Position numbers and translations under genes: made by a program. From Setaria digitata (taxonomy: Eukaryota > Nematoda > Chromadorea > Rhabditida > Setariidae), in contig RCAB01000002.1 of the NCBI GenBank assembly GCA_003640385.1, positions 372,001 to 436,000 of the forward strand: a stretch of 64,000 bases of DNA, written 5' to 3'. The notes beneath the pieces were generated by a model that ran no database searches, had not been told where the DNA came from, and saw nothing but the letters and a program-made list of their open reading frames with translations. Positions 48,613 through 61,408 of this stretch are shown piece by piece. Each line of letters starts with the position of its first letter. The stretch's first letter is position 1.

Positions 48613-51600
48613 GGTTGCGGAACTCAGACAATCATGATGCATCTCTCATCGAATTCGAGAGATTCTCCAACAAACATCGATCATATAAGAACTAGCCGAA
48701 TATATCAAATACATGTTAAAAAAATTGAGACCTTCAGCATGGTGCTGTAGACTGAACAAAAATAAAGGGAATGATGAATGCACAGAAGATTGAACAAAAC
48801 TCGGTTTGCCGAAGTAGTCCATAGTGACTGAAGAAGCACTGCCGAGAATGGACTCGACTGACTCGATGTGATGGATTCCCATGCCACTGCTACTGCTGTT
48901 AGTGTTAAAGATTTGCTGAGGAAGACGATGGCAGGTATAGAAGGAAATTGAGGAAAAGATGAAGTGATAGAGAGCTCGAGCTAAGTTAAAGCCTTTCAAA
49001 GAGGGTGCTCAGATGATATGCCACTTGGAATCTGAACTCTAACTCATCTCAATTTCACATTCATTAAATCAATGAATTGTAATTTCCTTTTCCCTCCGAA
49101 TCGCCTATCCTTTCTGTTTATCTATTACATAGGAAGTAATTTTGCACTCAAAAATATTTTCGTAGGAAGTTATCTCATATTCTCCAAAGTTCAAGAAAAT
49201 AATAATGACTTTAGCCTGGATCATATGCTCACCTGAAATTAGACTTGAAAGCGCCTCTTTTAAGCGTAATATACAAATTTTTGTTTTCCAAATTTAAAAA
49301 AAAAAGTAAAGGAACGAAAAGAGAAATTTTGGAAAGCGAAGAAAGGGTGAAACTGACTCGAACAAATTCTTCGAATAGTTTTGCTGAAAGCCAAACATTG
49401 ATGAAGAAAGCAAATGTGCTTGCAACTGATCTCATTAAATAGATTGCACATACGATATTAGTTGCAGGACTGCAAAAAAAACTATATGATTGAAAAGCTC
49501 ATACTTTGAGAGGTTCAGATTGTAATAAGGAAGTAGTGCATAATTATAAGGCTTAGATTAGGGTCTTTTTCATACTTGAAAATGGTTTCGTTGTCAAGTT
49601 AAATCTTAATGTTATTTCTTACGATTAAGTAAAATTAGGACCAGAAAAACTAATGAAAAAAACCCTTTTCAAATGAAATGTAGATTAAAAGTTTAGTGAT
49701 GGTTTGATGATGACTGTATTAGTTGAAATCGTACAACTACTTTCATACAGAAACAATGCAAGAGAGCAACATCCTCGAGTATTTCGTGTGCCAAGGATGA
49801 GAAAGCAGACGATTATCCTTACTTATAGAAAACGAAATTTATGAAACCTAATTAGCAATAATTGAAGGAAAGTTGCGACTGCGGAAAGCGACAAACAGAG
49901 GTGGTCTTTTGAACTTAAAAACGAAGGAATGAACTAACTGGAAAAACTTTCACCGCTTCAACATCAGCAAATATGTCATTTTGTCCATTTCAGGGCTCGA
50001 CCATTGAACGCTCCCAGTAATTATAATTCAGCATACTCAGTTATCAGTTCGCAGTTGTGAAAATTTGTGAGGTATTAGGGCCGAAACTGAACATCATTTG
50101 ATAAATGATAGGAGGTTAGAAATTACCGTCCAGAACGAACAGCTCATCGTTTCTTTCAATCTCAAGGAAATTCCTAGTCTCGAGCGAGGAATTTGCCAGT
50201 TTGAATAATTTTTCGAATAATAAGGTACCTTTCCATTGCTAACATCGTTTCTCCCAATAACATTTATTTATTCCATTTCAGTGAATAAAATTTTTTTTAT
50301 GGAATGCAATTTTGCCACGCTTGCAAAACAATCAGTCTAATTACTGTAATATTAGAATAAGCAATGAATGATTAAAGCTATTTCAGAGATGAAAATGAAA
50401 TGGAAATGACTGGTCCGAAAATTAAAGCATTCACTGAAAGCAGTTGCTGGAAATACCTAGCTGCGTTGCATATTTGCAGTTTTTAATTTGATTTAAGAAC
50501 TCTTTATCAACCTTCATTCCTGAGAAAAACGAAAAGCTATCGTCACTTCAACAGAAAATCAGTGAAATGCTCTGCATAATCGAAAAAAAAAAAAAGAGTG
50601 GAAAGAAAAAAACGGCCACATTACAATAACACATTTCACTGTGAAAATTAGTCGAAACTAACCAATGACAAAAACATATTAATTAGCAATCAGGTAGAGG
50701 TGAAACATTACAATGGCCAAGTCATATTACTGTTTGAGAACAAAGAATGAAAGGCAGTATAATCTAGGAAATTTGAAATCTGGCCAACAATACGAAGCTT
50801 TTTTAGCTTCTTAAAAATTGCCCTAATTTTTAAAAATGAAATGCCTCACATCCACCAAGTGTTCTTATAAAAGAACAGTGAATCTCGCTATGAAGTTCTT
50901 TAATCAGTGGCTGAATATGAATGAGTCCCTTAAACATATCACTCAATATAGTAACTAGCTTTCCAGCTGAAAATAATCAGTGATACGTTAAATGGAAGAG
51001 GAATCAATCAGTGAACAGAGAGATGTGGATAACTGGAAAAATTAACCAGAAATGAATGAGAGGTGCGAAAAGAACAATTAGCTGAAATGAAAAAGGCGAG
51101 GTTGAAAGTTACATTGAATTGGATGAGAACCTGTTCGAAATGTCAAGTGACAACAACTATACAGGAAGAAAGTAACGGCATGCTCTTCCGTGCAGCCATC
51201 TTCAACTTCCTCTCATTTAACGAAGGATCGATTGTGTGATGCGTCCAAACTAACCGTAAAACAGTCGGTGACAATCAATTTGTCACACTGACAACGGATG
51301 CATTGAAATGATCGGAATTTTACGAATGGCCGGACACAAGGGTTCGTGCGGGTATTGGGGCCTTTCAAGAGAAATTCTGAGGGATTCAGAAAGTTCTGGC
51401 AGGAGTTTCGGAAAGATACTGAGGAGGAATCTAGATGTGTTGCAAAGTCTAGCATGATGTCGAACAATTGGAGATTTCAAGCATTAAGCGAAAGAGTAAA
51501 CTGCAATGAATCATTCTGAAATTAGTAGTTTACTAACCAGTAAAAACGTATTCAGAAGTTTCACCCCGACGCATTACAAGAAATTGAGGAGCAGGAAGAT

Positions 51601-52891
51601 CAAGGAGGACAACGGTTGCTTATGGAGCACTTCAGGCAGAAATATGGAAAAGGATAAGCGATGCTCCTGGTTGCTGGGACGATTTCCACTGAAATATCGA
51701 TGCATTTATGAAGCCTGAAATGCATCAGACGCTAGCCAACGACCATTTCTTTTATCACATCCTCCTCATTCGTCTTACGCCCTGACTGCTTGATGTCCTG
51801 ATAACCAACTAGGAATAAGCCAATTTTTTATCCCACCGTTGCCATTTCTTGTCAAAAAGCATTGTAAGCAACTCAACTGGGTGAAAATTTTGCTTTTCTT
51901 AATCTCAAAATCTTGAAGAACAGAAAAAAATTTTCAACATTGAGTCATCTCCTATAACAATATTCCTTCCTAGAAGTTCTGCTTAAAAAAAAAAAACATT
52001 TTTGTGGGAATTTTTTTCGAATGTCACCGCGATGGCAAATGAAGGATTCGAATGCCTCGTATCACAAAACGGAATTAAGTAACTAAAGAGAAATAAAGAT
52101 TTAAACTAGCAGCTGACACAAAGATTACCTTAAAAATTACAACATCAAGCTAATTAACAGTCTGTGTTTTCAAGAAGTAAATAAACAAATGAGTCACCAT
52201 GGCAATGCAAATTAAAAACAAATCAATTCAATTTTCATCATTCAATTTTCACGACAAGAAGTTATGAGATAATAATGATTCTATTCGAACTATAATCTCG
52301 TTTAGAAAAGAAGCAATTCATAAAGCTGAAACAAAGACAATAGTGAAGATTAGGTACAATCAAATGGAAATGAAACATCTTACTGAAATATCAAAAGGAC
52401 CAGCAATCAGCACCTAGCATTCATTTATAATTGCTATGTGGGAGTCTGAATCCTTTCAAATAAATAAAATGATTTTCAAATTTCCATTCTGACCATGCGG
52501 ATATATCTAAACTTTGATGTGAATCAAATTTCCCTTTTAATTAAAATGATACGTCCGAAATTCAGGCCAAATTTTCGTCAACTTAATGAAAAATAAATTT
52601 AGTACTCTTACGGAGATCTCTGCAACAGGAAATACAATTCTATAAATGATCTCAAAAACTAACTTTTCGGTGACTGAATTTATATAAAAATAAATGCTGG
52701 AAAAGTTGGAGACACTTCCAATAAAAAAAAAAAAAAAGCCGTGAAAGCTTAGTTCTCAGGTGCGCCGGGAAAAGGAGAAAAAAGAAAACAAAATGTATGA
52801 AGATATTTCAATTTCTGTTTTTCATAAAATTTTGTAGTAATTTCAAACTATAGGCAAACAACAGAAACTGGCAAACTTTCGGAAAAACATG

Positions 52892-52895
<4 letters not shown>

Positions 52896-52941
<46 letters not shown>

Positions 52942-52942
52942 G
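52896..52942. repeat. (CA)n microsatellite followed by an A run
   Basis: About 14 CA/AC dinucleotides at 52896-52924, immediately followed by an A tract to about 52942. Simple repeat, noncoding context. Confidence 0.95.
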
Positions 52943-54840
52943 AAATGGATTGAAGAACAAAATAGACGAGAAATGAACAATGTTGGCCAGGCGCTACCAA
53001 GTTTTAAAGGCTTTTTTCGATTTGCACAAATGATGAAGACCGTTGAAGCATTCGCCAGTCACCTTGCCATCTTACCAACAGATAAGCGAAATGGTTAAAG
53101 ACACAGAGAACGAGCTAAGTTCCTATGAGTTTAGACCATTCTTTAATCTAACGAACAAGGCAAGACCAAACAACACATGGCAAAAAGACTTCTGATTTTT
53201 GTTTTTCCAAAGACTTCCCATACTATATGGATTCTTCTCAACAAGTGCATTTTAGACATTCTATGGTGAAGTAGTTGACAGCAAAAGGTAATGAAAAGGC
53301 CTTGTAAGAGCTTAGACAAGTTGAAAAGTCCAATAGAAAAGACGCCCACTACTGTACTAGGTGCCTAATGGTTAAAAGTATATGACTAATCATACGGTTT
53401 TATAAATTTTCTCGATAAGCTACCAATGATTATGAAACAATTATAAAGTTTCTTTTTCCCGAAATCAGAGACTGATCAAATAAAACTTGACAATACATAC
53501 AAACATGTATAATAAATTAAAAAATATATTTCTGGACAGTTCATACAAAAGCACATGAAAGGTAGTGGTACTGTGTTATTGAATCATCGTGATACATGGT
53601 ATAACGATAAGCATTCGTTATATGTGGTATAATAATGGATGACTACAATAACGGCATTTTCATTTCACCACAAGTAGATAATCTTTTCTTTCAATTAAAA
53701 AAAATTCAAAAGATTTCAGTGACAATGTTGGCTTAAGTGTGACGGTAGAATTAGAAAATAAATAATTTAAATATTTTCTGTATTGACAAAGTAACACATC
53801 AAACAGCTATCAGTTTAAAAGGTATTTTCTCAACAAAAGTAGAGGAAATTCCCGAACATTCAGGGTATATTAAATTCAAATTAATTAATAGGTCTCAGAG
53901 CTACCTTGATGTAAATGAAGAAAGAAGGAAATGAACAGACTTCTCAGATATTGAATTACAGAGATTGCGCAGCTCGATTATCACACTGACCCGTTGTTAC
54001 GATGCTTCACTCACATTAATCTTTAGTTAAAACTTGCTAACATCTAAAGTGACTTCTTCAAGCAATGGAATAATAATACAATTAAGAGGCCAAATGGAAT
54101 CTGAACAAAGATGTTTCAACTTCACTGTACAACTGGAAGCATACGACCGATTAAGATGAATAAATCGTAATATGAGCAATTCAAATCGGTTTCTTTACAT
54201 GTTCAGTTGAATCATCTGAATCCTCTCTTTTCCATACCCGATCTTTTTTGTACCTATGCTTTCAGAACAAAAGGTGCGATTGCTAGCGAACTTTAGGAAG
54301 TATTTGAAGGAAAGATATTTATTTTACCTTTAAAAGAATCATGTTCATTTCTCTTTCTCATCTCTTAAGAGCCGGATTTCTAAAATTGTTAATCAGCAAA
54401 TAACTAACAGTAATCTCTTTCATCCTGTTATACTACTGAACAAAAAAAAAAAAAGGAACATCAATCCACTAAATTCAGTTTAAATCTCCTCTGAAATTTG
54501 TGGAAAATTTATTTACAATAAGATAATCAAAATTATCTTCTTCTGCAACCTCTAGGTTCATCAGTCAGCTTTTCTTTTCTTCTCAAAGAAAATCTAAAAT
54601 AAAGGCAATTTTCCAAGTCTTGAAAATAGGTCAAGTACCGTCACGAGTGAATAACAATGACAGCTTGTGGAGAGAATGTCGTAAGAAGAACTAACAGAAA
54701 AAATTTTGAATTTCAGATCTCCTGTAATACAAATCAAATATTTCGCGTTTATTAAAGCCGAAAAAACAATCACACATTTATTGACTAGCACTGTTATTGG
54801 AGAAGGATGAAAGGTGCATGTTTTGAATCACAAGAAGCAG

Positions 54841-55052
54841 AACAGAATTTACATCTACTTTTGCCAGGCCAGAGAAGAGATTACAGCGGCCAAACAATCA
54901 ATCTCAGCTGAGAGGGGCCGAGGGAAGGACCGAGGCCCAAAAACAGCTAAACAAGCGAGCAACTCATTCGCGAAGAAATTCATCCCGAGACCGAGATAAC
55001 TGGAGCGGTTCTAGCTGACCGTTGCAAGTACTGTGGTGACGACAAGCGGTAA
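54841..55052 (+). pseudogene. Degenerate retroelement gag-like remnant
   Basis: Plus-strand frame ending at 54999 reads FCQAREEITAAKQSISAERG and KKFIPRPR before a stop. A second frame, offset, from 54972 reads EEIHPETEITGAVLADRCKY then CGDDKR to the stop at 55050-55052. The Lys/Arg-rich segment followed by a CX2C knuckle-like motif, broken by a frameshift, and the LTR-like block just downstream suggest an eroded gag 3' end of a BEL/Pao- or Gypsy-type retrotransposon. No pol domain is visible. Inference, not a firm family assignment. Confidence 0.35.
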
Positions 55053-55126
55053 TGTGAAAGGAAAGTAATTATAGGATTAGACAGAGCGTACTCTCCATGA
55101 CTGAAGCATGTGGTACTTACTTATCC

Positions 55127-55360
55127 TGACCAGTAGCACTGAAAAAACAAAGTGATGGTTTATATGGAGCACCGCTAAGACAAGCTAAGGTGTAGTCGGA
55201 GGTCACAGCCCCTGACCTGAACNATGGCACAGGGACAGTGACCAGTAGCACTGAAAAAAAAAGATGACCAGTAGCACTGAAAAAACAAAGTGATGGTTTA
55301 TATGGAGCACCGCTAAGACAAGCTAAGGTGTAGTCGGAGGTCACAGCCCCTGACCTGAAC
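55127..55360 (+). repeat. 96-bp tandem duplication with a partial third copy and one N
   Basis: The 96 bases at 55127-55222 recur at 55265-55360 (138-bp offset). The first 21 bases (TGACCAGTAGCACTGAAAAA plus A) also occur at 55239-55259. An ambiguous base N at 55223 sits exactly at the end of copy 1, so a collapsed or misjoined repeat in the assembly is likely. Confidence 0.9.
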
Positions 55361-55715
55361 TACCGGACAGCAGTGACTCCACTGTGGAGTGCGGCAACTG
55401 GGATGGAGGGACCGCCCTGTCTGTCTGCTGTAGACTGTCGGTATTCGGTACTCGGTTGTCGGGAGCGAGACTGCTTGGTCGGTTGCTGGAGAGGACTGAG
55501 CTCAGGATGGCTGGTAGTGAGCCGAGCACGCAAGCCCTTGGCAACCATGGCCGCTCTGACAGAGTAGATCGATCGTGCTGCCAGTCAGACACGATTCTTT
55601 GTTTACTATACAAACAGACAGATCGATAATGCTGCAGACAAGTCTGCGATGCAGGGCCTTGTATAAGCCTGAAACATCTTCTTTGCTGTGCTGTCACTTT
55701 GCTGTGACAATAACA
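55127..55715 (+). mobile_element. Putative solo or 3' LTR, GC-rich
   Basis: A block beginning TGACCAGTAGCAC and ending GACAATAACA (TG...CA termini). It is much more GC-rich than the surroundings, with TATAAG at 55662-55667 as a possible LTR promoter. It follows the gag-like remnant and so would be a 3' LTR. It has an internal duplication of its first 96 bases. No clear target-site duplication is seen. Open frames on both strands here are probably GC-driven and not genes. Alternative: an unrelated GC-rich repeat or a distal promoter of beta-spectrin. Confidence 0.4.
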
Positions 55716-58700
55716 AGTAGCCTTGTTAGAGTGTAATCACTAGGACCAATTACCGTTGTGAATACACCAAATATTCTGCCAGCTGCCTCCGAAACGATGA
55801 GCAGTGTGGCCTGTTCCAATAAATGATCAGTTTGCTTTCATTAGGCTTTCGATAAATTTTATGTAAATAATGAGAAGAAATGTACAGTTTAGATTCTTTG
55901 CATGTGCCAAGTTTGAGTAGAATTGTTGGGCCCTCTTATCTCGTAATACTTATTTTTAAGCCAACAACCATATAGAGTCCATGGTATCCTTGTTGGGATA
56001 AAATGAATACGAATCATGAATTTCCCTGGCTACGGCTGCCATGTCCTGCTAATCATTTCTGGACTACTTCAGTGAGCTAGCTTAGGCTGTGGCACTTACA
56101 AACAGTCTGTTTAAGACTTTTATAATTTAATATATGGCTCGATATATTTAGGCTCAGCTAAATCCGGACAATAACTGTTACATATTGGATAAATTGTCAC
56201 ATAGGAAAACAATAGCGATGTGTTGTGAAAGTCATCTTGTAGATCGGATGAAGAATTTGAACTTATATAGAACTAAAATTGCCAATATATTTAGGCATAA
56301 AAAAGGGCCGATCTTTTGCTTTTTACAAGACTTTGGCATAAAATTTAATTGCTTATTACTTTTCAAAAAAATCCCAATTGTAAATTTTCGTGTTGCGAAA
56401 GCAATCAACGCAAGTTTGTGGTGCACGTTCGTGAAGAAGAGACAATGGAAGATGGACTGTAAGTCAACTGGACATTTCAAACATCCAGTAGACTGTTTTT
56501 CGGCTTAGCTAATGAGATAAACATAAACAGTAGCTTGTTTGGTTATTGAGGAAGGAAGCATAGCTTGTCGGTCCTAATCGAATTTTCATAGGGTTGTATG
56601 TGGCAGAATAATACACTACCAGAAGAAATTAGATTTTGATGAAGGAGGCACTGAAAAGGCGGAAATGAAAGGGACTAACAAACAATAAATATTGAGCTAA
56701 CAAGCAGACATGACCGTTTAACGTAATGGAGATGGTGATTCGCTGAATGCTTTGGAAATTATTCAAAGGTCAAGTAACTTTTCCCCAGGAGTCTCAAGGG
56801 TTAATTAATTTTCCGCTCATCACGAGTCGCATGCTCTAAGTCATTATTTACAACGGTAGCGCAGTCGGAGTCATTTAGAGGATATGATAAAAAAACTGAC
56901 GAAAGTTTGTAACATATATATGTTTATTGCAGAATTATGTATAACACGTATATTAATTAAGTTGTAATCATTCTAGGAGCGAGCAAATTGTATTAAGCGT
57001 ATTTCGATGTTATGGGAAGTAAATGGCAACTGAGACTCAACCGTGGATTTGGCATCGACGAATTTTTCTGATCATTTTATTTTTTTTTTTTCTTTACTCT
57101 TTTTCACTGTGTAGACGATCAGTCCCACTAACATTTCCTAAATTATAAATTCTTTGATGATAATTTCATTGTTTTCATACATCCTTGAACTTGTTCACTG
57201 ATCACTAAATGAATTAATTGTAACTAAAACTATTGCAGCTGTGTAATTTTCCTCCTATTCGCTTTAACTTGGCTATTTCTGTCATAGATCTGATTTTAAT
57301 ATTTTACTAATCAGCTGCTCTGCTACTTTATATCTGTTTCCTTTTATCATCCCTACTTCATGATTTAATTTTTATTCCTATCTTTCACGTTATTACTTTT
57401 ATCAGTGTGGAGATTGTTAGTAGTATTTCAAGAGATTTATATTCACTGGAAATAATTTCTAACTGCGTACTGTCGCGTAACTATTGCGGTAGAAATTATA
57501 GAGTATTAGTTGAAATTATCAACAGAAATTGAGAATCTACTGTTGCTGCTACTTAAGGATGTGTCAGTTTATATTCTGGGAGAGAATATTGCTGAAGCTG
57601 AACCAGTGATATTATCATCGTAGATGCTCTCCAGTAGTGATAACAACAGGAACAGTAAAAAAAAGTAGCAGTGATGACTTTAGCTAAGATGTCAAATTAC
57701 TTTCTGTAGACAGACTACTTCTGCACATTGTTTGCTGTTTTGTGGTGTATTATTGCTAACTATTAAAATCAATGTTGTGAAAACTTTGATTATTGTTATT
57801 ATCACTTCATACCACACTATTTAACTGTTCTGCTTTGAAATTGACATCTTCGTTAAAGTCATTGTGAAAAGGGTAACGATTATACAAATGAAATAAATTT
57901 TTATAATAAACATCACATTTATTCTTCGGACAACTCAAAGCTTTTGCATGTGAGATTAGAGCAAAACAGTGAAGAACATGACAAGTGCGTGGAAGAGCGA
58001 AGAAATTGTTCAAAATGTTAAATTGCTGCATTTATGAGGGGAAGTTATGAGTGATAATAATCAGACTCAAAACAATGAGTGGCTAGAGCCTAGAGTAGGC
58101 CTCAGATGGAGCCTAAGATGAGCCTAGAAATCGATCGATGCCGTCGTGGAAGGATGCCTTAAACACATTATTTGTTTGTTTAAAATTACTGAAAAACAAA
58201 CAGGCAATAAAATCTCAGGGAGTACACTCATTTCATTTTGCCAGCAGCCGGTTTTAGAGATTCAGAACTAAAATATGTCGTATAAGATATGGAAGCAGCT
58301 TAAATTGAACAAACTCATTTGTGTCAAGAAATAATTTCGGAAATCCTGGCTGTATGGGCAGTTTTTATCATAATACATCTAGAATGCATGGAGAAGCACG
58401 TCATTTTCCTACAAACCTTTTTCTTCCTTCAACCAAGTTCCAAACTTAAATTGTTCAAATTACACTGTGTGTAGTCCGGATCACCAGTGAAATACTTGGA
58501 AATGAGAAGGCTGACGACTTTATGATGTAAATCGAAATCAACGATGACGAGACTGTGGAAATAGAGTTAACGAAAGATGTAACGATGAGAAAGATGTAAA
58601 CGAATATCTTCTAGGAATAATATGAAACGACTGATAAATTGACTTGAGTATGATAACGCATCCCTGTGCATAATGTTATCAAAGTTTTCATGTGAGCACT

Positions 58701-61408
58701 GGAATTATTGAAAAACTTGAATAGACATGAAGATGAGTGATATCAGTGACTTTCGCAAGTAAAGCAAAAAGCACTGACTGTTCACCTTTAATTTTTTCTG
58801 AATCAGGTTGAACTTTTTCTAAGTTCTCAATAGTTTCCATCAAATTTTGTTTAAAAATCTTTAAAAGTGGAATCAAATTGTATAAGTGTAATAATTAAAT
58901 ATAAACAACTGTGCGAAATCAATCGAAAACAATGAAATTTCGTCCTTATAACAATATATGAATCACTTTTTTTCTCGAAAGAATTTCATCAATACTACGA
59001 AAACAAATTGCTCATTTATTTGCTTTTCTTTTCAGTAATATTTCGAGATTCATCAGTTACTGGAACTTTTCCTCAATCATACTTTAGATCTGAAACTTGA
59101 AAATATTCAGAAAGCCTCGCAATATCTGTAATAATAGGCAGTTGGAACCCTTCCGGTTTATAACAAGAAAAAAATTATTATATCAAAGTTTTATCCTTTT
59201 CAGGATATTATCTATGCTTTTCGGCACACAAATCACTTAGTTTTAACTTTTAATTGTTAGGTTCTTTTATAAATAAAATGAATGAAAGAACAATATTTTT
59301 CCTAAAGACGTTATGAAAAACAGAATTTGCTGAACAGTTAAATATATAGCAAAAGATTTGCTTTCAAGTGGCCTTTTTAGTTAGATTTCTGTTGTAATCA
59401 CAATATTTGCGTTCCTTAGTAACAAGTCGTAAATGTTCACTGCTTGTATATAAATGTCATTTTGAATTATTGCACTCTGACATTTCTTGGTGTCAAAGTG
59501 AAATGTACTAGCTTTATTTGAACAAATTAATATTACTTTCAAATTGGTTTTATTTCTTAGGAATTTCAATTTAGGTATTGACGCCAATTTCCTTAGGAGA
59601 GTTTGTGAGTTGAGATTCATTTAAAGACGGAGTTATTCCTTAATCAAATTTCGAGATTTCAGTTCTCTGGTAAGTGTATAATTTCTTTATGAATGGTTAT
59701 AGAAAGAGAAATTAAATTCCCAATTCCTGGAATAACTAACAAGTAGAAATCTCTATTTGACTTTTCTAATAAATCAAGCCAATGACATATTTTTCTAAAC
59801 ACCGATAATAACACTGTGGGCTACATCCAACAAAAGAAAAAACTCACGAAATATTAATAATGAGGCTGAAAATACTTCATCATTTATCATGTGGGAAGAG
59901 CTGATGAAAGCAACGGAAAATTTGGAAAATTTAAAAGTATTATTATAAACAATTATAAAGCCAGCTACTTATGTAGAGACTTTTAATTGCTGCAATTAAA
60001 ATTTCAACTTTTCTATGTGACCCCAGTTAAAAGTTATTTAAAAAAGTGTATTAAGATTACTAGTTGAAAATTCACTCTTTCGAAGATCTAGAACCAATTT
60101 TAACCAAAAACTAAGCAGTGTAGTGATGTCATGTTAATTTTTATGTGAGACACGATTGTAATGATGCTGGTCAGTCTATGTTAGAGTATAATCGTCATTG
60201 TGGATAGGGGATGAAGATTACAAGGTAATTAAATTCAATAAAAAAATATGGACACCAGGATATTCGAACTTTCGACGATGGTTGAATTCGAAGACGCTGT
60301 TTTCCTTCGGAACTTTTCACTGATTATGAATAGCATTTTTTGATGAATAACAAATTTGTGCGGAAACTTACGAAATGCAAACACGGCAAAATCTCAATGC
60401 TTAACTGAGATGTCTGGACATTTTGAAAGTTTTTTGGCCTGGAAAAACGGAATTAAATCGTTGCTGGTCTTAGGACTTAGGACAGCATATCAATAAGCAT
60501 AACCAATTCTAACCATTCCTGTTCCCTTATGAGTTTTATTTATTTCATCTAATAATTGCTGGAAAGTCAATGAGCGATGAACTAATTCTAAGGGATTTAA
60601 ATGATTTGCTCATGGCATTATCTAATGTCTTAAATCGGTTACTTACAATCAATATGAGTTCAACTTGTGGCTGCTGCAGGAAGAATGGATAGACCTTAGA
60701 AGTATTTCTGATTCAAACCTAGCATTTCCATTATTAAATGAAATTAAAAACTAATTTTGAGCTATGTCGTTCAGGCACGAGTCTCGAGACAGCTGCATAT
60801 TTTATCTATTTATATACAACAAAAAAACGACAGCAATACACAAAGAATGAGATCAGATGGATAATATCATGAAAAGCTAACTTTATAATACTAGCTAAAC
60901 AGCTTATGGACTAGTCGAAAATGAAGGAAGGACTTGACAATGTCGATTTGAGACTACAGATATGTATTTGAGAATTAAACAAGAAACGCAATGACCGAGA
61001 CAAGACGATTTCCAGCTGCCTTATATAAGTTTTTTTTCCAAAAAATAGTCAAGAATGCTAATGAGACAATGACGTTCAACACAGAGGTATTAAAATTTCT
61101 TTCGAAAGATTGGCAGAGTCAAAATTTCGGTATGAAAAGTTTTGTAAGTGTTGTATTTGCCAAGTTATCCTACATAAGAGTCTTAAAATAAGGGCCAGTA
61201 AGCAGCAAGAGAGCGCGCGACAAAGCACATAAAGTGATGGAGGAAAAAGAGATATTTGATTTTCTTATTCGGAAGTCTGGTTTGAAAATTAACTTCCAAA
61301 ATTTCGATTAGATTAAGACTTCTTCGAATGCCACTTTAATTTTCAATGCCCTTTTCACCCACATCAAGTTTGCGTTCAATTTAACGATTCATTTTCAAAA
61401 AATAAGTT
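55716..61408. other. Intergenic region, no gene seen
   Basis: About 5.7 kb. The longest frame (56185-56508, 107 codons) shows no domain or splice context. A short degenerate direct repeat of GAGCCTA units is at about 58087-58128. AATAAA near 55820 follows the LTR-like block. Confidence 0.6.

Larger units (their letters stand above)
47751..54840. other. Intergenic region upstream of beta-spectrin, no gene seen
   Basis: About 7 kb of AT-rich sequence with only short, unsupported reading frames. Contains the 25-bp direct repeat at 48480-48612 and a CA microsatellite at 52896. The beta-spectrin promoter and any 5'-UTR exons probably lie here, but I cannot place them. Confidence 0.6.

Noticed and set aside
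49245..49442. 65-codon Ser/Lys-rich plus-strand frame
   Set aside because: Short, overlaps antisense frames of equal length, and has no splice or domain support.
52889..53098. Open frame starting in the CA repeat
   Set aside because: Its N-terminus is only translated microsatellite and A run; the rest has no recognisable features.
55341..55697. 118-codon minus-strand open frame
   Set aside because: It lies in the GC-rich LTR-like block, overlaps long frames on the other strand, has low-complexity Ser/Arg/Gln composition and shows no domain.
55906..55917. CCAAGTTTGAG, matching the last 11 bases of nematode SL1
   Set aside because: The preceding half of SL1 is absent, no GT donor follows and no Sm-site or 5S repeat context is seen.
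56185..56508. 107-codon plus-strand frame
   Set aside because: No domain or splice context, and a similar-length frame overlaps on the opposite strand.
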